NCBI GenBank assembly: GCA_003233255.1
Contig: QILH01000317.1
Coordinates: 1 to 6,230 of the forward strand
From: Gammaproteobacteria bacterium
Lineage (GTDB): Bacteria; Pseudomonadota; Gammaproteobacteria; UBA6429; Thiohalophilaceae
Direction of reading: 5' to 3'
Length of the DNA: 6,230 bases
In this document: one piece after another, positions 1 to 5,416 of the stretch
Position numbering within the stretch: position 1 is the stretch's first letter
Layout: each line of letters starts with the position of its first letter
Notes under the pieces: model-generated
Databases searched by the model: none
The model's input: only the letters and a program-made list of their open reading frames with translations
What the model was told of the DNA's origin: nothing
Program-made: the position numbers and the translations under genes

Positions 1-1448
1 GTGAGATGCAGTTCGATTTCCCGCCCCGCCCCACGCTCATCCAGCGGACCGCCAATCGTATGTATATCCGCATAGGTTAATACACGACGACCGTTATTGC
101 GTAAGCCGATGCCCGGGTCGTCGAGATCGGTTCGCGGGCTATTAACTCGCATGTCAACACTGGCGCCATACTCGGTTTTGGCATGGCGTACTTTTATTGG
201 TGCTGTTCCCATCACCATTCCACCCATCGGATGTTTGCTATGATCCATGCCGCCCATGCTTTGCTTGCCCCCACCGCCATGAGCCATGTTGCCCATCATG
301 TCTTTCATGGTCAGCCATTCCAGTTTATCGAGTTCTGGAACGTTGGCTTGCATGCCGGATCGAGGTGCTAATGTGCCACGTGCGAATCCAGTGCGATCCA
401 TGGCCTGTGCAAAGATGGTGTAAGCTTGATCTGATTCGGGTTCGACAATTACGTCGTAGGTTTCTCCGGGACCAAAACGAAACTCATCGACGGTGACCGG
501 TTCAACATCTACGCCATCGACATGCACAAGTTTCATCTTCAGACCGGGAATGCGTACATCAAAAAAACTTTGCGTGCCGCTGCTGATAAAGCGCAATCTG
601 ATACGCTCACCAGGTTTAAACAGCCCCGTCCAGTTTCCTGCGGGCGTGGTTCCGTTCATCAGGAAGGTGTAGGTATAGGCCGAAATATCCGCCAGATCCG
701 TCGGACTCATGCGCATCTGATTCCACATGCGCCGCTTGCCCAGGGCATCAGCCACACCCTTGTCGGCGACATCACGAAAGAAATCAACAGCGGTCGGTTG
801 GCTGAAATTGTAGTAGTCGCTCATCTTTTTGAGTTTGGCGAATACGTCCATCGGATCTTCGTCGGTCCAGTCCGATAACTGCACAACATAATCCCGATCG
901 GCCTTGATACGATTTTTGCCCTCGGCCGGATCGATAATAATCGTACCGTACATACCGGTTTGTTCCTGGAATCCGGAATGCGAGTGATACCAGTAGGTAC
1001 CGGATTGATCCACTTTAAAACGATAAACAAACGTTTCGCCAGCCGGTATGCCGTTGAAACTGACACCGGCTACACCGTCCATTTCATACGGCAGAATAAT
1101 TCCGTGCCAGTGAATCGAAGAGGAAACGGGCAGGTGGTTGGTCACCCGGATGGTGACGGTATCGCCTTCTTGCCAGCGCAGAATCGGTGCCGGGATCGAA
1201 CCATTGATCGTGGTCGCAATGACCGGTGTACCGGTATAGTTAACCACCGTTTCGGCGATAGTGAGGTCAAATTCTGTTCCAGAAAGTATCGGCGCCATGC
1301 CCGTTTTAGTATCCGCTATCTGGCGTGCCCAGGCGGGATTAAACAGAGGCGGCAAACCCAAAAGCACTCCACCTGCGGCCAGACCTTGAATGAATTTTCG
1401 GCGGGATCGATCCGGCTGCTGTCGATAAATTTGCGAAGCATTTTTCAT
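1..1448 (-). CDS. copA: CopA-type multicopper oxidase, Tat-exported (3' end beyond window)
   Basis: Periplasmic multicopper oxidase of the copper-resistance CopA family, expected to oxidise Cu(I) and protect the envelope. The minus frame is open without interruption for 482 codons and leaves the window before its stop. Residues 15-21 (SRRKFIQ) are a twin-arginine motif, followed by a hydrophobic stretch and a likely cleavage after AWA (39-41). The first cupredoxin domain carries the copper ligand motifs HWHG (113-116) and WYHSHSGFQEQTG (153-165). A Met/His-rich segment (about 381-414, 9 Met and 3 His) resembles the metal-binding inserts of CopA and CueO. The C-terminal copper motifs (HxxHxH and HCH type) are not in the window; family members are usually about 560-620 aa, so roughly 80% is present. 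The start is ATG at 1448, with GAGG at 1459-1462 upstream and an in-frame TGA five codons before it. It follows the two-component pair on the same strand after a 253-bp gap. The family is clear; the exact subfamily is less so. Confidence 0.93.
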   Translation of the reverse strand, partial: MKNASQIYRQQPDRSRRKFIQGLAAGGVLLGLPPLFNPAWARQIADTKTGMAPILSGTEFDLTIAETVVNYTGTPVIATTINGSIPAPILRWQEGDTVTIRVTNHLPVSSSIHWHGIILPYEMDGVAGVSFNGIPAGETFVYRFKVDQSGTYWYHSHSGFQEQTGMYGTIIIDPAEGKNRIKADRDYVVQLSDWTDEDPMDVFAKLKKMSDYYNFSQPTAVDFFRDVADKGVADALGKRRMWNQMRMSPTDLADISAYTYTFLMNGTTPAGNWTGLFKPGERIRLRFISSGTQSFFDVRIPGLKMKLVHVDGVDVEPVTVDEFRFGPGETYDVIVEPESDQAYTIFAQAMDRTGFARGTLAPRSGMQANVPELDKLEWLTMKDMMGNMAHGGGGKQSMGGMDHSKHPMGGMVMGTAPIKVRHAKTEYGASVDMRVNSPRTDLDDPGIGLRNNGRRVLTYADIHTIGGPLDERGAGREIELHL

Positions 1449-1701
1449 GGTTGCTTTACCTCATTAACCTTCAGGTCTTGTTCGTAGAAAACGGTTTATA
1501 ACTCTATGACATGAAAAACAAATATGAGTTTCTTTTTTTTACAATGCGAGCATTAGCGTATTCGCACTAGCTGATAAATGACATTAATAATTGATTAACG
1601 TACACACACATGCGGGCATGATTATTAATCTGATGACCATACTATAGTCTGAAATTTTAATTACGGAAACTTAATTGAAATACGCGGGGTATCAGGACGC
1701 A
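1449..1701 (-). promoter_or_regulatory. 5' region of copA, probable promoter
   Basis: This gap of 253 bases separates the end of the kinase gene from the copA start and is AT-rich. No convincing intrinsic terminator for the kinase was found in it. A TATAAA at 1495-1500 (minus strand) could be a -10 element, but no good -35 lies at the right distance, which would fit an activator-dependent promoter. Other structure: a short near-palindrome CATGCGGGCATG at 1609-1620, an ACTATAGT palindrome near 1641-1648, and a run of eight T at 1533-1540. None matches a copper-regulator box that I can recognise. That copA has its own promoter is an inference from the gap length. Confidence 0.35.
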
Positions 1702-3084
1702 TTAACTGTGTCGTTGTAAGGTTAATGTAGCGACCAGGCCACCTTCTTTGCGATTGGCCAGGTGTATTTCACCGCCATGTGACAGAGCGATGTTGCGCGC
1801 AATGCTTAACCCCAGGCCAGTGCCACCGGTTTGACGACTGCGTGATGTCTCAAGGCGAAAAAATGGTTTAAACACCGTATCGAGTTGTTGCTCCGGGATA
1901 CCCGATCCGGAATCACTAATGCAAATCGTTACGGTGTTGTCGGTTTCTCTGGCGGTGATCTTCGCATGGCCAGCGTATTTAACCGCATTTTCAATCAGAT
2001 TAACGAGGCAACGTTTTAAGGCCAGTGGTCGTGCCGGGTAGGGCGTTAGCTGGCAGGATTCGACAACGACATCCTGGCCTATTTCCGCGGCATCTTCTTT
2101 TATCGTTTCCAGCAGAGCACAGATATCCGTTACCTGTAGATTTTCGCGGGCATCGTCGGCGCGTAAAAAATCCAGTGTCTCGCTGGCGATGGCCTGCATC
2201 TCATCAAGGTTACGGGTAAAATTTTCACGTTGTTCGTCATCGTCGAGCATTTCTGCACGCAAACGCATGCGCGTGATCGGTGTTTTCAGATCATGTGAGA
2301 TCGCAGTCAACAACCGACTGCGGTCTTCAATAAAACGTTGCAAACGGCTTTGCATGGTATTGAAGGCATGACGAGCATGGCGCATTTCAGTCGGGCCGGT
2401 TTCCGGCAGTGGGGGCTGGTTGATATCGCTGCCGAGTTTGTCGGCCTGCTCAGCCAGTAAGGTCAATGGCCGCGTGGCCACCCGTACTGCAATCAATGAC
2501 ACCAGTAACACGATAACAATCAATGCCCCCAGGTTAATGAACAAGGTTGTTGAGTTCGTGAAGATTTCATCGTTGATTCGGTTTTCGAAGGTGACCCAGG
2601 CGCCATCACTCAGTTGTACCTGGGCAAGAAAAACCAGTGCCTCGGGTGCGGTCATGCCCATGTGTTCCAGATGCATCATACGGTTGCCATTATCGTGTCG
2701 AGAACTCATCAAGGACTTGTCACTTACGACGACTTTTAGAGGGTAACGATCTCCCAGCAGGGTTTGTAGACGGGCGCGAAATTGTGCGCTGGGTGAATCA
2801 GCATGGAAGGCTTGTGGGGCAGGCCAGACCGGTGTAGTTAACGATACGTTCAGTGGTGGTACGTTCAAAATGGTGATCAATCTTTGTCGTTCTGAGTCAT
2901 TTTCTTCATCAAGCAGGCGTACTATTTCAGCGATGCGTTCCGCGCTTTGCGTGCCACTGGCCTGAAACAACCGCTGACCACGATCCTGAAATTGCAACAG
3001 TGTGCTAATAAGCTGTGCCAACAACAGGCCAGACAACAATATAAGTGCCAGACGGCCAAATAAGGATTGCGGTAATACGCGCAT
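1702..3084 (-). CDS. Sensor histidine kinase of an OmpR-family two-component system
   Basis: Inner-membrane sensor kinase of 460 aa that would phosphorylate the regulator encoded just upstream. Visible parts in order: first membrane helix about 8-30; periplasmic sensor loop about 31-178; second membrane helix about 180-202; HAMP linker about 203-255; dimerisation helix with the phospho-accepting H264 (ISHDLKTPITRMR); N box with N366 (LVNLIENAVKY); G1 box DSGSGIP (391-397); F box VFKPFFR (404-410); G2 box GGTGLGLS (420-427). All catalytic motifs are intact and the length is normal for an EnvZ-like kinase. The sensor loop has a Met/His cluster at about 130-144 (MMHLEHMGM core), which suggests a soft-metal ligand such as Cu(I) or Ag(I); this is inference. 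Its ATG shares one base with the TGA of the regulator gene (TGATG), so the two are probably translationally coupled. The specific system (CusS-, CopS- or EnvZ-like) cannot be named from sequence alone. Confidence 0.93.
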   Translation of the reverse strand: MRVLPQSLFGRLALILLSGLLLAQLISTLLQFQDRGQRLFQASGTQSAERIAEIVRLLDEENDSERQRLITILNVPPLNVSLTTPVWPAPQAFHADSPSAQFRARLQTLLGDRYPLKVVVSDKSLMSSRHDNGNRMMHLEHMGMTAPEALVFLAQVQLSDGAWVTFENRINDEIFTNSTTLFINLGALIVIVLLVSLIAVRVATRPLTLLAEQADKLGSDINQPPLPETGPTEMRHARHAFNTMQSRLQRFIEDRSRLLTAISHDLKTPITRMRLRAEMLDDDEQRENFTRNLDEMQAIASETLDFLRADDARENLQVTDICALLETIKEDAAEIGQDVVVESCQLTPYPARPLALKRCLVNLIENAVKYAGHAKITARETDNTVTICISDSGSGIPEQQLDTVFKPFFRLETSRSRQTGGTGLGLSIARNIALSHGGEIHLANRKEGGLVATLTLQRHS

Positions 3085-3818
3085 CAGCCTTGCTCGTCTA
3101 TTTTTGCGGTAAAGACATAGCCGGCACTGCGCACGGTTTTAATTAACTGTGGTTCGCGGCTGTCTTCGCCGAGGCGTTTGCGTAGCCGTCCAACCTGGAC
3201 ATCGATGCTGCGATCATAAGGTACGGCTTCTTTGCCGCTAACCAGTTCCAGTAACTGATCACGGCTCAGTATGCGATTAGGCCGATCCAGGAATACACGT
3301 AATAATCGATATTCACCGCCACTTAACGGCACCACCACATCCTCAGCTGAAATCAGATGGCGAGCGATGGTGTCGAGTGTAAAACCCGCGAAATGCAATA
3401 AACCTCTGGGTTCGGTTTGCTGTTCGTTTGCGGGCAGGCTGCGTGCGCGGCGTAATACACTATTAATGCGTGCCAGTAATTCACGTGGGTTAAAGGGCTT
3501 GGCCAGGTAGTCATCGGCACCCATTTCCAGGCCGATAATTCGGTCGGTCTCTTCCCCCAGCGCGGTGAGCATAATGACCGGTATCTGTGAATCTGTGCGT
3601 AACTTACGGCACAGGCTCAAGCCATCCTCACCGGGCATCATCAGATCCAGCACGATCAAATCGAAATGCGACTTTTTCAATATGTCCCACATCGCCGCCC
3701 CGTTCTCGGCGGTGCTGGCACGTAGGCTATGTTTTTCAAGATACGTTTTTAATAGCTGGCGAATCTCGGCATCGTCGTCGACGATCAGAATATGATCTTT
3801 GCGTTCCTGTTTAGTCAT
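3084..3818 (-). CDS. OmpR/PhoB-family response regulator
   Basis: Cytoplasmic DNA-binding response regulator of 244 aa, the partner of the kinase directly downstream. The receiver domain (about 8-125) has the acidic pocket D14-D16, the phospho-acceptor D58 (VLDLMMPGEDG), T85 and K107 (AKPF), all as in active regulators. The winged-helix DNA-binding domain covers about 138-238, with a recognition-helix region DRSIDVQVGRLRKRLG (202-217) that closely follows the OmpR pattern, and it ends in the typical VRSAGYVF. The ATG at 3818 is the likely start: an in-frame TAA lies two codons upstream and the N-terminus fits the family. There is no good Shine-Dalgarno sequence before it, so translation may be weak. 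Its upstream region holds tandem GTAAC sites that it may bind itself (autoregulation). Regulation of copA is inferred from position only. Confidence 0.94.
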   Translation of the reverse strand: MTKQERKDHILIVDDDAEIRQLLKTYLEKHSLRASTAENGAAMWDILKKSHFDLIVLDLMMPGEDGLSLCRKLRTDSQIPVIMLTALGEETDRIIGLEMGADDYLAKPFNPRELLARINSVLRRARSLPANEQQTEPRGLLHFAGFTLDTIARHLISAEDVVVPLSGGEYRLLRVFLDRPNRILSRDQLLELVSGKEAVPYDRSIDVQVGRLRKRLGEDSREPQLIKTVRSAGYVFTAKIDEQG

Positions 3819-3859
3819 ACTTTATTTTTAGCGCTTTATTGTGTGCAAATCTGCCTGGC

Positions 3860-3937
3860 TTTGTAACGTATTGTAACAGCACAGTGACTCGTTAAGGTAC
3901 GTTACAAAAAACTAAGTTACCGACACTTGTCTGTTAC
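3860..3937. promoter_or_regulatory. Operator-like cluster: 11-bp inverted repeat and GTAAC/GTTAC half sites
   Basis: TTTGTAACGTA at 3860-3870 is the exact reverse complement of TACGTTACAAA at 3898-3908, with 27 bases between. Within and around it are GTAAC at 3863-3867 and 3873-3877 (GTAAC-N5-GTAAC, a 10-bp helical repeat) and, in the opposite orientation, GTTAC at 3901-3905, 3916-3920 and 3933-3937. A further GTTAC lies at 3987-3991. Direct half sites one helical turn apart are the usual binding mode of OmpR-family regulators, and the spacing copies the CpxR box GTAAA-N5-GTAAA. The cluster lies between the regulator gene and the divergent small gene, so it could control both. Binding by the local regulator is inference; a CpxR homologue is the main alternative. 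Confidence 0.55.
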
Positions 3938-3956
3938 ATGAAACTGCTTAAATAAT
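3927..3956 (+). promoter_or_regulatory. Candidate sigma70 promoter for the 104-aa exported protein
   Basis: TTGTCT (3927-3932, 4 of 6 consensus bases) and AATAAT (3951-3956, 5 of 6) are 18 bases apart and would start transcription near 3963, giving an untranslated leader of about 50 bases. GTTAC half sites at 3901-3905 and 3916-3920 lie just upstream of the -35, where an activator of the OmpR family would bind. A small hairpin (GCAAT 3966-3970 with ATTGC 3977-3981) would sit at the 5' end of the transcript. Found by eye only. Confidence 0.4.
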
Positions 3957-4015
3957 ACCTGAGAGGCAATGATTTTATTGCATAACGTTACTTTTTACGA
4001 ACAAGGAGAATTACC

Positions 4016-4330
4016 ATGAACAGCAAAACTATATCTAATTATGTTATTGGCGCGGTGGCCGGTGTTGGTTTGACGGTCGGTTCAGTGGCTTTTGCCGTTA
4101 ATACCAATAATCATCATAACGGCGGTCCAATGGGTACCCCAATCGAGCAGACCACTCAAAGTGGAATGCATGGACAAACCGCGCAAACCGGAATGCATGG
4201 CAAGTTCACCCAGGGTGGAATGAATGGACAAACAATGTCAGATGGAATTCATAAAGGCATGACCATGGGTAGTAATGGTCAGACTCCCCCCTGCCATGCA
4301 ACAACGGACAGCAAAGACACGAAGTCTTAA
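4016..4330 (+). CDS. Small exported Met/His repeat protein, possible copper binder
   Basis: A 104-aa protein that I do not recognise as a named family. It starts with a Sec-type signal peptide: short polar N-terminus with K4, hydrophobic core about 9-26, and likely cleavage after AFA (25-27), giving a mature protein of about 77 aa. The mature part has an NNHHNGGPMG stretch (31-40) and then a nine-residue repeat beginning GMHGQTAQT (50-58), GMHGKFTQG (59-67), GMNGQTMSD (68-76) and a diverged GIHKGMTMG (77-85). Cys93-His94 lie near the C-terminus. No membrane anchor remains after cleavage, so a soluble periplasmic protein of low complexity is likely. Met and His at regular spacing suggest binding of Cu(I)/Cu(II) or Ag(I); this is inference. 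The start is supported by AGGAG at 4004-4008, seven bases before ATG. It diverges from the regulator gene across the operator-like region, which suggests that it is a target of that system. Confidence 0.85.
   Translation: MNSKTISNYVIGAVAGVGLTVGSVAFAVNTNNHHNGGPMGTPIEQTTQSGMHGQTAQTGMHGKFTQGGMNGQTMSDGIHKGMTMGSNGQTPPCHATTDSKDTKS
4163..4270 (+). repeat. In-frame 27-bp tandem repeat, four units
   Basis: Units at 4163-4189, 4190-4216, 4217-4243 and 4244-4270 each begin GGAATGCATGG or a close variant (GGAATGAATGG, then GGAATTCATAA) and encode the nine-residue GMHGxxxxx repeat. The first three are clearly related at the DNA level; the fourth is diverged. Unit number could vary between strains without changing the frame. 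Confidence 0.7.
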
Positions 4331-4362
4331 TCGCGATGACAAGGATTTGTAGCTGTCTATCT

Positions 4363-4398
4363 TGAACCCGGTCTGGATAAGTTATCAGATCGGGTTCA
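4363..4398 (+). terminator. Strong hairpin after the repeat-protein gene, no U-tract
   Basis: TGAACCCGGTCTG (4363-4375) pairs with CAGATCGGGTTCA (4386-4398) over 13 bp with one G-U pair and a 10-base loop. It begins 32 bases after the stop of the 104-aa gene and lies 59 bases before the next start. What follows (TACCCCGCC) is not T-rich, so it is not a classic intrinsic terminator. It may be a partial terminator, a processing or stability hairpin, or part of a dyad operator for the downstream small gene. Confidence 0.45.
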
Positions 4399-4457
4399 TA
4401 CCCCGCCGCACTATGTCGAATTATGTGTGAGCAAACTGATAAGTTAAGGAGAATATT

Positions 4458-4577
4458 ATGAACGCTATGTATTTAGGAATGGGATTTTTCTGGTTGCTGC
4501 CGCTTTCAATTGTCGGTTTATTGGTCTGGTGGCTGGTCTCCTCGTTAAAAGTGGCCCCCAGCAAAAAACGCAAATAA
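4458..4577 (+). CDS. 39-aa single-pass membrane protein
   Basis: A short gene supported by a strong ribosome site (AAGGAG at 4446-4451, 6 bases before ATG) nearly identical in context to that of the 104-aa gene (AAGGAGAAT in both). The protein has a Met-containing N-terminus (M1, M4, M8), one hydrophobic helix at about 9-30 rich in Trp, Leu and Val, and a basic tail ending KKRK. By the positive-inside rule the C-terminus would be cytoplasmic. TAA is at 4575-4577. I know no family for it. It lies in the same direction as the exported Met/His protein, 127 bases downstream, so the two may be cotranscribed past the hairpin between them. A role in the same copper or envelope response is inference from position. 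Confidence 0.7.
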   Translation: MNAMYLGMGFFWLLPLSIVGLLVWWLVSSLKVAPSKKRK

Positions 4578-4684
4578 TGAGCATGAACTTACATTAATAA
4601 TATTGATAGCGGGGCCAAACAATAGTTTTTGAACCCGAATCGTCACCCAGCTGTTATTTATAAGGATAATTATGGGAAAGACAG

Positions 4685-4717
4685 ACTGCAGAACCAGTTA
4701 AACCCTGGCTCTGCAGT
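4685..4717 (-). terminator. Hairpin terminator-like element between converging genes
   Basis: ACTGCAGAACCAG (4685-4697) and CTGGCTCTGCAGT (4705-4717) form a 13-bp stem with one mismatch and a 7-base loop. It begins 10 bases beyond the stop of the Spy-like gene on the minus strand, where it is followed by CTGTCTTTCC, a weak U-tract. On the plus strand it is about 110 bases after the 39-aa gene and is followed by TGTTGATGGTTTATTT. It can therefore stop transcription from both sides, with the minus gene as the likelier owner. The rest of 4578-4727 holds no gene that I can support. Confidence 0.6.
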
Positions 4718-4727
4718 TGTTGATGGT

Positions 4728-5258
4728 TTATTTCATATTCATCTTACCCATGCCTTTCATATTTTTAGCCATGCTGTTGAGTTTTGTCTTTTGCTCTTTA
4801 GTCAGAGAGTTAAAGAAATTTTTGCCTGCTTTCGAGGTCGCCGTCATTTTTTCTGCGTGTTTCTGCATAAAATTCATGCGTTCCTCGAAGCTCAGATTGG
4901 ACATCATACCCATCATGCCTGTTTTTCCACGCATGCCCTGTTGAGCCTGCATACCTTTTTTGCCCTGCATCTTATCCATCTTGCCGCTGTGCATGTCTTT
5001 CGAGTTGCCCATGCCTTTCATCCCAGCCTGTTTCTGTTTCATCATATCTTTCATCAGGGATTTTTTCTGTTCGGTATATGCAGCAAATGCCTTTTCCTGC
5101 TCAGCATTAAGCTTTAAATCGGATTTCATCATTTCCATGCGTTTTTCCATCATTTTCTGTGATTTATCGCATGCCATCCCCATCGTATCCTGTGCATGGG
5201 TTATGCCGCTGATTAGAATGCTTGTTGCAATGACGCTGATTTGAATAAGTGTTTTCAT
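4728..5258 (-). CDS. Methionine-rich Spy/CpxP-like (LTxxQ) periplasmic protein
   Basis: A 176-aa exported protein. Signal peptide: K2, hydrophobic core about 4-19, likely cleavage after THA (20-22). The mature part is highly charged and helical, with two LTxxQ-like motifs: LKLNAEQEKAF (48-58, Asn in place of Thr) and SLTKEQKTKL (151-160, full match). This two-motif layout is that of the Spy/CpxP family, whose members are periplasmic ATP-independent chaperones or stress modulators, often induced by copper or zinc and by Cpx or Bae signalling. Between the motifs lies a long insert (about 70-120) full of Met, Lys, Gly and Gln (KGM, GMMGMM). In total about 30 of 176 residues are Met (17%), far above normal, which suggests that it also binds soft metals. 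ATG at 5258 is preceded by AAGGAAA. It is transcribed toward the small plus-strand genes. Family placement is fairly sure; metal binding is inference. Confidence 0.82.
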   Translation of the reverse strand: MKTLIQISVIATSILISGITHAQDTMGMACDKSQKMMEKRMEMMKSDLKLNAEQEKAFAAYTEQKKSLMKDMMKQKQAGMKGMGNSKDMHSGKMDKMQGKKGMQAQQGMRGKTGMMGMMSNLSFEERMNFMQKHAEKMTATSKAGKNFFNSLTKEQKTKLNSMAKNMKGMGKMNMK

Positions 5259-5416
5259 TTTATCGTTTCCTTTCGTTGCTGGTAATAATATTCACTTCAA
5301 TAATTTAGTTGCCAGAATATTTCTGCGATTTACCATCGGAGTCTATACTCATTTGCACTAAATTGTATGTGTGACAATATTAATTTTCGACTGTTCCCCG
5401 CTTCCGACTTAAAATC
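5259..5416 (-). promoter_or_regulatory. 5' region of the Spy-like gene
   Basis: This AT-rich gap of 158 bases separates the end of the M48-like gene from the Spy-like start. A possible promoter on the minus strand is TGGCAA (about 5309-5314) with TATTAT (5285-5290), 18 bases apart, close to the gene; the -35 is poor, which fits activation. A single GTAAA (5329-5333, minus strand) followed after five bases by GAAAT is a weak relative of the GTAAA/GTAAC sites before the regulator gene. An ATTGT/ACAAT inverted repeat with a 7-base spacer lies near 5363-5379. No strong terminator was seen after the M48-like gene. Confidence 0.3.

Noticed and set aside
522..878. Plus-strand open frame of about 118 codons
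   Set aside because: Antisense to copA, no ribosome site or family signature.
960..1487. Long plus-strand open frame of about 175 codons
   Set aside because: It lies opposite the copA coding strand, whose product has clear copper motifs and a Tat signal; its own translation is Arg/Gly-rich with no recognisable domain.
1528..1542. GTAAA-N5-GAAAC as a regulator site before copA
   Set aside because: It is made mostly by a run of A residues and carries too little information to support a call.
1609..1620. CATGCGGGCATG near-palindrome as a copper-regulator operator
   Set aside because: Only 5-bp arms, not placed within a recognisable promoter, and no match to a known CueR- or CusR-type box.
4629..5117. 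Plus-strand open frame of about 162 codons, rich in His and Phe
   Set aside because: It crosses the terminator hairpin and is mostly the complement of the Met-rich Spy-like gene; the His/Phe bias is what antisense of Met/Lys-rich codons gives.
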